From the NCBI RefSeq assembly GCF_015832195.1, contig NC_052021.1, positions 27,802,786 through 27,866,785 of the forward strand: a DNA stretch of 64,000 nt, read 5' to 3'. Both the position numbers and the translations under genes were made by a program. This DNA is from Motacilla alba alba (lineage: Eukaryota; Chordata; Aves; Passeriformes; Motacillidae). The notes under the pieces were generated by a model. It did not search any database. It was not told the origin of the DNA and worked only from the letters and a program-made list of their open reading frames with translations. Position 1 is the first letter of the stretch. Each line of letters begins with the position of its first letter. Shown here piece after piece: positions 49,804 to 63,100 of this stretch.

Positions 49804-52800
49804 GAGCCTATCTTCCAAGCTTTTGATTAAACTGAAATACTGGGTTTGAACCATATGTTCAAGGAATCTATCCTGAGAGTTGCTTGAATCATATTTCCAA
49901 ATCTGATTTCCATATTTTAAAAATTAATTGATAGTAAAGTGGAGAAACAAATTGCTAAATGTTTTATCTATTGAATATTTTAACTTCAGAAGTCTTCAAT
50001 TTCACTTTTAAAATAGAATTAGAACAACTAAAACATGCTCATCTCTGTCATTACCAATAATGTTCCATTAAACATTGTACCATTAAAACCTATGATGGAT
50101 TTATGTGATTTTGTAAGAAAATCAATAAAGAAAAAGAAGATGGTTGTTAGACAGTGACTGAGTGAAATCCAGGTGCTCTAAGATTAATGGCAAATACCTT
50201 TAGGGCCAGGAGTTTGGCCCAATGTGACAGAAATTCTGTGCTTTTATTACATCTTGATGGCTGAAGGAAAAAAATCAGTGCCTTTTGTAACAATACTTGA
50301 AAGTGTTTCTTTACAGAAACGCTGGAGTACTGATTGAAATAAGCTATTTGACCTTCATCGTTTGCAAGCTTCAGAGGGATTTAATTCTACTAATTCTGAA
50401 ACTGTGAAGAATTTTCCTTCTCTGTCATGTTACTGAATTTATTTTAAATTAGGGTGCTTATTTGTCAAACTCCTTACAAAACATTTCAAAATAAGGTTGT
50501 TTCTCCATCTTGTGAGCTTAGTTCTGAAATTATTGTTACTCTCTTTTGTACACTCCAGATCAAACGTGGCAGGGAGACTTCAAACAGCTTGCTGAAATCA
50601 TGGTTTGGGTGAGATGGAAGGCAAAACATGCACGGATAAAGGGGCAGTGGTGATGCTTCTTGGGATTTGAGGGATGGAGAGTTGGTCTTTGTTCTGGAGT
50701 TGTTTTCATCTGTTCTACACATCAGCAAAGGTGCTTTACACAGCAGAGGGTTGTGCGTAGGGGCAGTGAAGAAAGGTCAGGTTATGTCACTGAAAATGTG
50801 TAACTTCATTTGGGTTCTGCTGCTGGGACATCTAAAAATCCCAGCAGTATAATGCTGGGGATGTCACATTATGTCACATAATGAGAGAAGTCACATTTGA
50901 GCACTTAACACCTTAATAAATGTCTCCAGGTGGTTTAAGGGGAAAGACAGGAATTTTATTTATTTCCTTGAGAATTTCAGTGTTGCATTGTAGGCATTGA
51001 AAAATTTTTGTCCGTTCTTTGAGATACTAAACCTTTGTTTCTCCATTACATTTGATGCAAAGCCTTTCACATATCTGAATATTTTAAAAATGTGTTTTAC
51101 ATTTGTTGTTACAAAATATGAGAAGAACTAAAATGAAAGCACTTCATCTACAGCTGATCTGGGTCATGTAAATTCTTCACTGACAGTGTTGCCTAACTCT
51201 TCTTAACAATATTCATAGATGGTGATCCTTTTTAAATGAAGGGTAAATGTCCTGTAATATTATGAGAACAAATAAATACACTGTAGAAGAAATGTCAGCC
51301 TTGGCTATCAAACCAACAGATAAACAGTGATTAAAGAATGTATGCTTTCTCCTGTGCAGCCTCTTTCTCCTTGTAAAGCTTTTTCATGGAAAAATAAACA
51401 TTAAAAAATTTTATGTTTTCTTTCATGGCTGGGTTTTTCTGTCAATCTTCGTGTGAACATAGATCTAGAAGTTATGAAATGTGTCTGCTGTGAGGGGTTG
51501 CAGCTTGAATAAAAGGCTTTAATTAAGAAGTGCTGTTTGTTTCCCACTCCCTTTGCCACAGGCTCTGCAGCCGTGGGTGTCAGTCGGCCCTTCAGTGACC
51601 AAGGGTCTGTAAAACAGCGTGAGTCGTGAGGCCTCCCCCCTCCAGGGCTCTGGGAACAGGAGATCTGCTTTTATTTTCATTTCTGCGCGTAAGAGACATC
51701 AGAAGTGGTGCACTGCATGAGTCACAGGCTGCCTGATTGTGTCCTTCAGTTTATTGCAGAGATCCCAGAGCAAATTTAGCTACAGGATAAGATCCCTCTG
51801 CATGGAGCTCCACTTGACTCAGTGTTTGTTACTGCGGTTGGGCTGTGCCACACTTTGCAGCATGTGGGTGCCTGTTTAATTAGAATTATGGCTGAACTGT
51901 ATTTTAGCATCAGCATCTAAAAAGCATAATTGTTTTACTCAGATAACAGTTTTGTAGCTTTGACCCAGAACCTGTGGGTACAGGGCAATATTGCAGGCTC
52001 TCATGGGCTCCAGTAGAACTGGAGATGGACAGCAACATGCCTACAGAGATGATCTACTGCTTGTGCTGCTCATCATGTTTTTATTGATACAGTGATTTCT
52101 CATTAATGAAAGCACTGTGTGACAAAAATTCTGGAATGTTTACTGCCTTATAAACTGCAGTGTAACTTGAATTTGTGTCATTCCCACCACCCCACTAAAG
52201 ATTATTCCTCGTGTTTAATAATCTATTCAAATATTTAAACTATTTATACACACTGCTTATAAAACTCAGCTAACTTTCTTTGATTTCCATGCAGATGCAA
52301 TATATTCAGCTTAGTGTGGTGCAGCAAGTCTAGATTTGACAGACACTCAAATTTGATTGTAATTTCTCTGTTTCAGTAAAAAGTTCATCAAAATCTTCTG
52401 CCAAGCTAAACTCAGCAAGTTTAGGCCAGGTCACACAATCTCAGCATCTTAGTGAATGCTTGCCATGGGTCACAAAGCTGAACCAGGACTGGCTTTCAGT
52501 CATCATCTCTGAAATGACACCTTTACCCCCAAGTTCTGAGTGTTCTTGGAACGGAAACCCTGTGTGGGCACCGAGCTGCACATTCCACATGCGAACCATC
52601 TCTGATGTTTTCGTGGCTAATGGCGTTTGTGGGACTGAGCTGGGCTGGTGCATTTTGCCAGAGCCCCGGGAGGCACTGCCTGGTGCAGATTTCCGTGGTC
52701 ACAAAGCCACTGCTCTAGGAAACTATTAATTAGCTTGTTTCTAAAAGCAAGGGAAAGGAGCCTTTCATGTTAAAATCACTGACAGGGCCAACATATTTTC

Positions 52801-53787
52801 TTGTTATTGCAAGGGATTCTGCCATCTCCTGCCAAGAGCAATTTGTCTGGAGATTGGGTAAATGGGGCTTTAAACAGGGCTCCTCTCCCTGGCTTGTCCT
52901 TCCCATCTGAAGTAGTTTCCTGTGGCTGTTCAAACTCCGGACTGTGCTGCCCCATCTGAATTTTATCTTTTCTGCCTGTCACCCTGGTATTTCGTGCACA
53001 CAATCCCACCAGGAGCTGAAAACAATACCTGACGGCTATTTTACGTGCCAGTGTGGGTAGCAAAGTTCCACCCTTGCTGTGACTCAGCTTTGTAGAGCAG
53101 GTTTGTGCTCCTCTGCCCTCTTCTTTAAGCACAGAAGTCAAAGCAGAGGTGAGGATTTCAGCCTTTGCCTGTAAAGGCAAAGTAGCTTTCTAAAGTGTTG
53201 CTAGAGCAGCACATACTGTTTCTTTTTTTTGGAAAAGCATTAGCAAGTTATAACCCTTAGTTAAATCTCTCCATAATTTCACTATCTCAGACATTCCCTT
53301 AAGCAAAGTTTGTGGGAATGCCAGTGCTCAGAGCTCCTAGCTCAGGCTGTAAATTCAGGGTATATTTTCCAAACACTGAACAAAGCTGTAATATTAAGGA
53401 GTAGTTAGATATTAAGGAAGATTTGTTTCACTAAAACCAAATACCTAGCCAAACTTACCCTTGTGCTGCATAACTTTTGAAATCCATTCACCATGGAACT
53501 GCAATGTTATTTTTGAAGCTATCATTGCAATTACTGTCCTTGAGAACTAAATAGTTGTTCCAACACCATCTTTATTTTCCAACGAGAAGGCAGCACATCA
53601 GGTTTAATATCCACTTCAGGCTGCAGGGCTTGGGCCAGCACATTGCTTCTGTAGTGAAGCGAAGCCTGTGCCTGAGATGACAGCACATAAAGTGTGACGT
53701 GTTTTAATCAGAGCAAAGCAGACTCAGCAGTTTAATGATGTTTTTATTGATACAAGGATTTATCACTGATGAGAGCATTGATGTGTG

Positions 53788-54201
53788 TCAGCAGCGAGCG
53801 CAAGCAGTCGTTCCATCAAGGTCTGTGCGCCTTCCCTCCTGCTCCTTGTGCACGCTGACACACTTGACTAAAGCTATGATGTTCTCCAAGTTATCTGGGG
53901 TTGATACTGAGACACAGAGATCACCAAGAATGAGAGATAGAACCATTTTTTTCAAAATCTTAATACATTCAGCAAGTGGAACCACAGGATAAAGCAGAAC
54001 ATTGAAATGCACGGAGCAGTGCGTAGGTGCATCAATGCCTAAGTGGCAGTTACATCCAAAGGAAACTTGCTGGGGGCTACTGAGAAACCCATCATTTAAA
54101 TTTTTCTTTCCTTTATGCAGTGGAGTGAAGAAGATGGATTTAATTTGCATTTTTGCCATGCTCTTAGCAGTGGAAGTGCTATAAAGTGCTGTTGTTATCA
54201 T
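53788..54201 (-). other. Open frame followed by AATAAA, unproven
   Basis: A 137-codon frame on the minus strand (ends EGRRTDLDGTTACARC, with several scattered cysteines) is followed about 40 bases later by ATCAATAAAAACAT, a canonical poly(A) signal context. I recognise no domain. Random frames of similar length occur elsewhere in this window, so it may be chance. It overlaps a plus-strand exon candidate at 54121, and both are unlikely to be real. Confidence 0.15.
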
Positions 54202-54387
54202 AGACTCAGATCAGACGTGCATGTGGCAGAACTTCTGAGAGCTTATGAGGAAGATGCAGAGAGTGTAATGGAGTCTCTAGCAGACAGTGACAAAAATTTG
54301 CCTCACAAATTCACTGCTAAGTGTAAAATGAAACATTTACCGAATCATAACTGGATTAGTTATGAATTTAAACTATCAGGGTATTAA
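54121..54387 (+). other. Candidate terminal exon, unproven
   Basis: A very good acceptor (TTTTTCTTTCCTTTATGCAG) is followed at once by an 88-codon open frame ending TAA. The translation begins WSEEDGFNLHFCHALSSGS and ends NHNWISYEFKLSGY, with an acidic middle (AYEEDAESVMESLADSD). I do not recognise the family. No close AATAAA follows. It could be part of an unannotated gene or lncRNA, or chance. Confidence 0.2.
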
Positions 54388-55199
54388 AATTCTTATTTAC
54401 TTGAGGCTGCTGAACAGAACAATTCTCTTTACAGGAGGCTTAGACTACATGGAAGTACATAAAATAGAGAAAAAATACAGAACTTAGCCAAGAGAAGTGA
54501 AAGAGGATGGATGGTATATTCTATAAAGAAGTGTGTCTTTTTTCCAATATATAACAAGCTTGCTGATTTTTAAATAATACCTTTATTCGAATTTTAGTGG
54601 ATGGAGGTCTCAGCAGCTTTGAGACCTATTTCTGGTCTATGTGAGTGCATCACTGCAATCACAAGATTGTATGTTTTTCTTACACACTTGGTACAGGGAC
54701 TTTCACATTCAGGGGTGGCCTGATCACCCTGAAACCCTCTGGGACCCTGCATTTCACAACTTTTTTCTTGATAGTATAAGAGGGACTGCCTTGCTACAGG
54801 CACCTGGGAGCAGACATGCATCTGTTTTCCAAGGGCAGCCTAGCTCAGGTGAACCTCTCAGAGTGACTGTTTTCCACCTTCTCCTAACATGCAGAAAGCT
54901 TATGGACTACCTTGTACAGTGACAAGCAAAAAAATTACCAGGATTTAATTCATGCTCAGCTTCTCAAAGTCTCACAGGAAAGCTGTATTTACAATTAAAG
55001 TCCTCCCAGGAAAGAAATTATTTGCTGTTTGCAAAAACTCCCAACAAGCTGACCTAGAAAACGTGTATGTTTTAAACTCAGAAATGTTTGCAGTCAAGCA
55101 AAGGAATTTTCAGGAGGAAGAATCAGGTTATCCCAAAGCAGTTCTGACTTGCCACTTCAACATTGTGAGGACTACAGAAAGCAGTGACACATCCTGGTG

Positions 55200-55290
55200 A
55201 AAGGTGTCCCTGCCCGTAGCAGGGGGCTGGAATGAGACAATCTTTAAAGGCTCTTCCTACCCAAGTCATTCTATGATTCTATAATCCCAT
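55200..55290 (+). mobile_element. CR1 LINE 3' terminal fragment
   Basis: GGTGTCCCTGCCCGTAGCAG, then AATCTTTAAAGGCTCTTCC, ending ATTCTATGATTCTATAATCC, is the terminal CR1 sequence in plus orientation, including the family's ATTCTATGAT-type 3' tail repeats. About 90 bases remain. Confidence 0.85.
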
Positions 55291-55849
55291 AATTTCTATT
55301 TTTTGTTATTGAGGGGGCTTTGGGGTTTTTTGGTTTTGTCAGCTGAGGGAATTAGTGAGGAAAATCCACTAGAATTACCTTCCAGCACAGCACTTCAATA
55401 GCACATCTCAGCATTAAAGCCTACTGAGCTCTCTCAGTTTGGGAAGAGATTCAATTCACTGCTAAGTTTGACTCCATGGTGTAAACCACATGGAGGCTGA
55501 ACCCTCAGGTGGAATAAATGTTCCTGCTTCTAACTGGGCAGTGGAGTATATACATTCCTCTCAGGCAGCAAATAGATGCATTTATCCCTGCATTGCTGTG
55601 TTCCTCTCATTAATATCTGCTGAGTTTTTTCTTAATGACCATCATGTGACCCTTTTCACTCTCCATTCATCTCCGTAATTAGTTCTCCCAAGGCTTGCAG
55701 CCTGCTTGTACCTCCTTTCTCTCAAAAGAAAAGTAATTTAGTTTCTCTTGTATTTGAAAAAAAATTGCTGCTACCATGTACATGCCTTTCCCTTTTCTTT
55801 TTACTCTCATGAGATGTGTTATTTGCAAGAGGTTCTGCTTCCTCTATTT

Positions 55850-57185
55850 CACCTCTCTACCACATCCCACTAATGTGGCTGTCTCCATGCTGACCACTGA
55901 AATTGCTCTCAGCAAGATTTCTAATTATCCATTGCTAACCATCTTCAGACTCCTTGGCCTGCCAGTTGCCTTCAACGCCCACAAACAGATTTTTAGTTTT
56001 GAAATTTTCATTTTGTTTGCCTCTGTACTTCCCTTTATTCCATCTCTCTGCATACTTTGGACACTGCTCTTTCATCACGTACTTAGCTGATAGTCCTCTT
56101 TCCCATCTCCAGTTTTTGGTGGGAATTCCTATAGACTGCTGCCCTTCTTTCCCTGCTGCCTTTGCACATTTTGTCTCTGGAAGGTACAAAGTTCCTCAAC
56201 CACCCAAGCTGAGGAGTCAAAGCCCTCTCTCTCTCCTCCAGAATGGTCTCTTTCTACTAAAGTCTCCCCATTTATCTTCCTTTGACTTAATAAAATGTAA
56301 TATACCTGAAAACTAATCATCTGTTCATTACTCCTTCATGGTACTCCTTTTCTTTTGCAAGCAATCTTTTGCTAGATAACAATAAATCTGGTTACAGATT
56401 ATTTATTATTCTGATTACAGACAAGCCTTAGAAGTTCAGTATTCATTCAGTTTAAACAGCTCACTGCATCCTTGCATTTGGACAGTATCTGAATGTTTGC
56501 AGATTTTTTTTTCCCCTCCTTTTCTCTGCTCTCTCTAATCTGAACACGTGTTTGAGGTTTTCTACCTCATGTCTCAGTTTCTACAACACACTGTGTTAGC
56601 TACAGAATCTTGGCCTGCTCTTGCCTATCCCAAATGTGACTCTGTCAGGTGTTGATCTCACAGCCCAAAGGCTGGTGACTGAAACATGACTTTCTAGAAT
56701 CCAGGTGCCAGCTCTCCCTGCTGGTATTGGTCACATGCTGGCCCTTCACACATTTCACTGTGCCTCTCAGCCTGGTCATTTCCTATCTGTGAGATTCTAT
56801 TGATTTTCAAGATACCAGCTCCAGCTGCTGGGGTTTTTTTTAATCTTTCTGCACCATTATCCACTATTATTCTTGCAAATATTGCACAGCTAAGCTCTGA
56901 GGCTTCCCTTAGTTTTTCAAAAGGATTTCCTCATCAACACCGGTAAAGCCTTTCTTACAACACTGAAATGTCATCAACTTGTGGGCTCTGCTGGACTAAG
57001 ATCACTCACTCCTACAGCAACAATATCTCATTGCTTGCTGTCAGACTGGCTCTTGGCTGTGCACCATTTGGTGCCTGGTGTTGTCCATCAGTTGTAAAAT
57101 CTCAGTGTAAGCTCTCCATGGACATGGGACTTTCTTCTCCCCATGTGTTTACACAGCATTCAGTGCCATGGAGTTTTTCCTGAGA
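55850..57185 (+). mobile_element. Decayed L2-like LINE (RT fragment to 3' end)
   Basis: Four landmarks occur in the order expected of an L2-clade element on the plus strand. A frame reads TTEIALSKISN then LLGLPVAFNAH (55.88-55.98 kb), like the L2 reverse transcriptase TTETALTKVTNDL and LLDLSAAFDTVDH. GIPIDCCPSFP (about 56.13 kb) resembles the GVPQGSVLGP turn. CCTGAAAACTAATCATCTG (about 56.30 kb) resembles the KTELIIF coding region. GTAAGCTCTCCATGGAC...TTTACACAGCATTCAGTGCC (57.11-57.18 kb) resembles the amniote L2/MIR 3' tail. It is broken by stops and deletions and is not active. The comparison is from memory. Confidence 0.55.
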
Positions 57186-60100
57186 ACTGTGGTAACAGAG
57201 AGGGTAATAATAGTTGGTATGACAGGTTTATTTCCCTGGCAGTGCTTAATCTTAGCAAAACAGCTTTTTAAATCGATTTGGGAGCCAGAAGAATAAAATA
57301 GGTGATTTGTACAAAATTTTAATTTCTGCTTCCATCATTCCAATGTCTTGGTTTTGCCTACTTGTTTGTAGATAAATCTCACATTGTTTGTCCCACTGAA
57401 GTTTAAGCAATGTATAGGAAAATAAATTCAAAAAAACTTTCCTGAACTGGGAGAATTTTATCCTTAATCCAGGAATTCCAGAAGGGCACATCGAGTTCAG
57501 CTGAGCTGGATGTCTGTCCTGGTTCAAATCCTAAAGGATCCAAAGATTTTATCATGCTTTTTTATAGGGATGTTTAATCACATACTGAAAAAATGTTGAA
57601 GTTGGCTAGAGATGCATCTGCCTTCACGATATTTGTTGGCTTTTTTTCTCCTCTAGTGGATGAGGAGATGATTGAAACAGATAAAAAACACAGGAGCATC
57701 ACACATGGTGTTTGATCTGTGGCGTGACCTCTGCCTTCCTCCAAAACACAGCAGATCCTACACGTGTGAGGGAAGGGATGAGCCTTCCCACTGAGGCTGC
57801 TGCAAAGGGCACATTGGCAGAGCCTTTGGGAGGGAAGTTTTGTGGCTGTGTTCAATTCCCAGAGAACTGCAGTCCATGGCTTTGGAAAAGCCAGCAGGCT
57901 GTCCCCCGCACTGCTGATGATCCCTGATGTGGGGATCTGAGTGACCAATGTTTGTCTTAACACCTACTGATTTTTGGCACTGAACATCTGGAAGGTCACA
58001 AACAATTTCCTGGATTTAATTTGCAGGATTAAGATTTGGGCAGAGGGATTCAACCTCCTCAGCCACAGACCTCCTCTTCTGCATAAGCTGCTCTTTCCAC
58101 ACTTCTCCACACTCAGCCTCAGAAGCTGCTTCCCATCATTCCCACAACTTTGCTGCTGTGCTCCCAGTGCTCCTGCAGAGTGGTTCAGGCTCTCAGGTCC
58201 CTCTGGCAGGGAGAGGCTCTTGGCAGTCTGGAGCACAGGTTGTTTGTTCTGAGAAAAGGCAGCAGTCAAAGCCCTGTTAGCCCCAGTTAGAGGGCACTCT
58301 TCCATGGGAAGCCTTTCCCAGCAGAGAAGGAAGATGTGCTGACCTCTCATTTGCTGCTGTCACTGCCAGGACTTGGCTGCAGGTCATGGGACAAGCGATG
58401 ATTTCACCTTCAGTGCTGCAGAGCTGCAGCCCAGGCAGCGGGAAACAAAGGCATCCAGAACTGAGAGCAGCAATCTGCCAGGTTTGGTGTCTCCTGCTCA
58501 GTGAGAGGAGGTGGAAAGCTTTGCTCTGGAATGGAGCTGTGTGATCCCTCCCTGTCAGTGAGGAATCATGGAGCACTCCAGCTGCACCCCCAGTGAAACC
58601 ACCCTGACAGATGGATGGTCAAAGCCCCTTTTTTCTTGGGAAGTTCTACAATGACACATAAATCTTCTGGCCTGGCCTGGTTTATGTTTACCTTTAATCC
58701 TGAAGAATTCCTGTCTGATATGTTAACCTTGTTTTCTGATGTTTTATTAGAACTAACTTGCAAAGCCTATTTCCAGTATGTGTAGAATCCTGAGCTCAGC
58801 TCTTCAATAAAAGGTGCCTTTTTAACTCTTTCACACCTTCTCCTAGCTGATTTTTTTATTAAGGTAATAGAATATCTAGGGAAAATATTGGAAAGAACTA
58901 TGTACTCTTTTTTCTTTTCTGTAAAATGGGGGGGCTTGAAGTGTAAAGCACCTCATACATGACATTAACTTGGGAAAGGAGCATCTAAGACCCATGAAAT
59001 ACAACAGAAAATTAAGATATTGTCTTAGGATCTTAATTTTTTTTCCAGATTCCCTAACTTTGGTTTATTTCTTTTACAGTCTGAAGAGAGTCACATATAT
59101 ACCTTTCAAGACTAAAACAATGAGCAACCTATAGTTAATGCAACTAATATTCTAGTCAAGAATGTAAGGCTGCATAACCAAAGTTGTCATAAAACACAAC
59201 AGAGCCCAAGTCAGGGCTTGTCCTTTCTGGCAGTGGGAGAAGAGAGTACTCAGTTCTCAGTGATTATATATCAGTTTCCTACCCTCTCAACCATAAATAA
59301 GCACTCTCCTTGTTGGTATTGACTTACTAATACACGACTTTCTAGTATACTTGTCTTTCCCCTGCCCCAGAATATCTATATTCTTTCTTGGATGCCCATT
59401 ATAGAAGTTTTAAAAATTCTGCACTGCCTTATTTAAAACCTTTGACTGCAGATCCCCCCTCTCCAAGAGAACTGACAGCCTGTTATAATCAAGCCTGTAT
59501 GATGACAGATATGTGATTATATTTAAATAGCTCTGTCATAAAAAGCATTTTCTAGATTTTTTTTTTCCTTAGGCTGATATTTAAGAGGTTGCACTACATT
59601 TTCTGTGCTGTTAATGAAAACTTTCTGCAGTGTGAAAAAGGAATTAAAAGCCCTGAATTAAGCATGTAGGTACCACTTATCCTACAAATAAACATAGAAA
59701 AAATGGGGGGGAAAATCTGTAGTGTGTCTATAAGAGCTTTTCATTGAGGCAAAAAAAAAGTCCTAGTCTGCTCAAAGAACAGATGAATTTGGATCTCACT
59801 TCCAAAGAAAGGCTCCTACTGCTAATCTCTGTGTCCTGCTGTTTGAACTCATCAGCTTCCGAGATGATAAGAATATGTTGTTATGCAAACTATCAAAGTT
59901 TATTTACACAACTTCTTAAAACAGATTCTTTCAGTGGTATGGCCAGGTGGTTAATGCTGATTGTCAGATTTTCATGCATGCCAGCTTGGTAGTACACATC
60001 CTCCACCCCGTAAGCAAGATATTGCCTGCTGTACAATGCTCTGTCATCCTAAATCTCAGGGGTTAACACACTCTCATCTTTAGTCTCCTGGAATTCTTCT

Positions 60101-63100
60101 TTTCCTTTGATTTTAAAACATTTGAACATTTTCACAGAGCAAATCCTCAATAAACACAATGAAAAAATCAAATCACCTAAGCAGCTTTCGGTTCAAAATT
60201 AAATGATGTATCAAGCAGGAATCTGGCAATGCAGTGCTAGTCTACCATAAAGTCTTTCATCCATGCAAATCCTGTGAGCACTTTACTGCTCCCAGATTGT
60301 CAGGTGAGCTCTCTGTTCTAGATATTTTTAAGTGCCTTAAGCACTTAAGCGCTCAATTCTGGGATTCCCAACTTAATGTTTTCCCAAAGGAGCTAATTTA
60401 CAAAGGATGGATGTTCATCTTCTGCAATCTGTAAACTGAGGCAACAATTTAACTGCAAACCCTTTATAGCAGCTGGGAATTGTCAGGTCTTCTATATTTT
60501 AAAAAGCTTTGCTTCTGCGTGGGATATAAATCACAGAATAAAATGTATGAGGGGAAATGGGAAATGGAGATACAACCTTATAGGCAAAGGAAATACTGAG
60601 GATTTATTGTCAGTGATTTTCTTAAATCTGCTTGTACAGCCAGGACAATTGTTTCCAGAATGGATATGGCTGTAGTTTTTCACATTCATAGGTCAGCAGT
60701 TTGTGAGGGACCCTTGAAGAGCTCAGACTCCAACTAAAGGGCACTGACAGTAATGAAATATCTCCCAGTGAGCAGCAAACTGCCAGGGGCTGCTGGAAAT
60801 CACCACCAGAGTGAGGGTTTGGTGCCGAATGTGACGTGGGAGCTTTGGTGAGCATGGAGAGCATCTCTGAATCAGTGTCACAGGGATCAAGCTTTAACTG
60901 GAACCCTCAGCACATCAGGGCAGCATCTTGGAAAGGAAAAAATAAAAAAATCTTATGCCCAAGTCAAGTTACAGTGACATAAAAAGATGAGTTAGACATT
61001 TTGCTGCCTGTGTCACCAGCAGGGTTATCTGAGCAAAGGCCACAGTAACTCAGATTATTTTATGTTTGCTGTGAACTAGAAAACCACAGCCTCAATGGGG
61101 CAGGAATAACAGAAACAAGGTCACCTGAATGGATTTGTGAATTCTAGACACCTTGGAATCCAAAAATTAATTTCACTCCACTGTCTTTTTTGATATTACT
61201 TCCCCTGATAATGACAAGTGCCTCAAAAACTGTATTGCTTTCAGCTAAAGCTTGACCTTTGCTGCTTTTCTTCTTCAACAAGTGACACCAATAAAATTAC
61301 ACAGCATACAAAAAAAGCAAATAAATAATCCAGCTAGGAAAGACTTATATTGGAGCTGTGGGAAAAATATGTATTGGATATGACATTCAGGAATTGATTA
61401 AATCACCACACTTGAAATTCTTGAGTGAAAGACTACAAGCAAAGTTTGCAGAGAGTTTGCAGCAGGTATGTAGCAATATCCATGAACAGCAAAACCAAGA
61501 CTTCTGAGAGTGTGTGTGGCATTTGGGAGGACTGAAACACTCACAGAATATCAGAATATTTTGACTTGGAAGGGATAATATTGTGAGTTTTATTCATACA
61601 GATATCATTCTCACTCGGTTTACATCTATCAAAACTCTGCTTGTTCAGAAACCAGAAATTTGTTGGCCAGAAGGTTCCCATGTAGGGAGCAAAGAGGAAT
61701 TGTCCACTTCATAGCCATATAATTAACAGTGCCTTTATAGGCACTGTCAGTCTGTTCTCAGTGGTCATGCAGCCAGGCTCCTGAAATATGTCATCAAAGC
61801 TGACTGGCATTTGGCTGAGTGCAGAGAGGAGAAATACTGAGGAAATGGGGAAGTGCCTTTTAGCAGGTCTTTCCAGAACTGATTTAAAATACAGTGATGG
61901 AGACACAATGACAGACATTTTTATGCAGTACATTTCATCCCCAGATTTGGTTAATCTTGAATAGCTGGTCCCACAACTGGGGCTGTTCTGTGGATGAGAG
62001 GACTGTCCCTCTCTATTCCAATCCAAAAAGAATGTGCAGAAAGCAGGGATACACAAATTAAATCCAGCCAACATTTTCATTACTTTATTTATGTTGGGAA
62101 GGTGAAAGACAGAGCAGACTTTCAAGGCTATTTTGGTAACTGGAATGATTTAAAAACGTGGCTAGGCAACAGTGTGTACAGACCTTAGGCTGTTCTGCCA
62201 GCTCATCCAAGTCATCATCTGCAGCAACATTTGCTCTTTGGTTACTAGAAATCCTCAGGGCTGAGCACTTCAGTCATGCTGCAGCATTCCACATCATTTC
62301 AGCTGGGTTTTTCTGTTTATCACCCAAGGATAGTGCCCACAGAGAATTTCATTGGATGAGCAACTTCATTTGCTTTTGTGCTCTGCTCTTGGGATTGGGC
62401 TGAGGATGCAAAGCCCAACCTGTGCTGGATGCACATCAGCTGCAGAGAGGAGTCACTGCAGCTGCAAGGTCCCACAGCTCATTATGGCTTGGGTGTGACA
62501 CTGGAGGCTGAAAATCTTGGCTGCTTTGACATGGAATGAGCAACAGAGAGGCTGGCCTGGGCTCCTGATTGCCAAATCTCCATACACTTTAGGAAAGGCC
62601 AGTGGTACCCAAGTGGGACTCTCTCCAGTGCTGCTGTGCCAGGAGGAGGGGAGATCCATCACCTCACAAACACATGTGGGTGCCTAAACATCAATGAAGA
62701 ATTTCTGCAGCCAAATCTGGAGATGGGGTTTAGATTCCTCTGGGCTGGGCACTGGGGGCAGGCAATCTGGTCAGATTTACACAGCACCTGGGTGACACTC
62801 TGAATATCACCCTTAAGCACAAATCCTCATTTCAGTGTTCTCTGAAGTCCTCTTTGAGCTTTTAAATCTTTGCCCTGAAAAGATATTCTCTTGATAAGAT
62901 TCATGATTTAATAACCCTTTTAAAAATAATAAGGAAGAAAAAAAATTGAGAACCCAAGTTGTGCACAGTAAGGTCAAATACTCAGCTTCTTCTCCAAACT
63001 GAGCTCATCACACTTGGAAAATTCAGGACATAGCTCTGCTGGTCCAGCTTTCCTTTGAAGCATTTTAACCTGATGTCCAAAACAAAGCAGTAAATTAGAT

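Larger units (their letters stand above)
45231..53787. other. Intergenic stretch downstream of NHLRC2
   Basis: About 8.5 kb of AT-rich sequence holding one CR1 fragment (46.07-46.43 kb), A-runs and several AATAAA hexamers (including near 50.1, 51.26, 51.39 and 51.51 kb) that might terminate long NHLRC2 3' UTR isoforms. A slightly GC-richer patch at 52.4-53.2 kb contains open frames of up to 134 codons on the minus strand, without recognisable similarity. Confidence 0.5.

Noticed and set aside
55776..56316. Plus-strand frames of 104 and 120 codons as a gene
   Set aside because: They are better explained as frame-shifted remains of an L2-like reverse transcriptase.
57574..58350. Two minus-strand frames of 128-129 codons
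   Set aside because: No recognisable domain and no splice or poly(A) context; judged chance frames.
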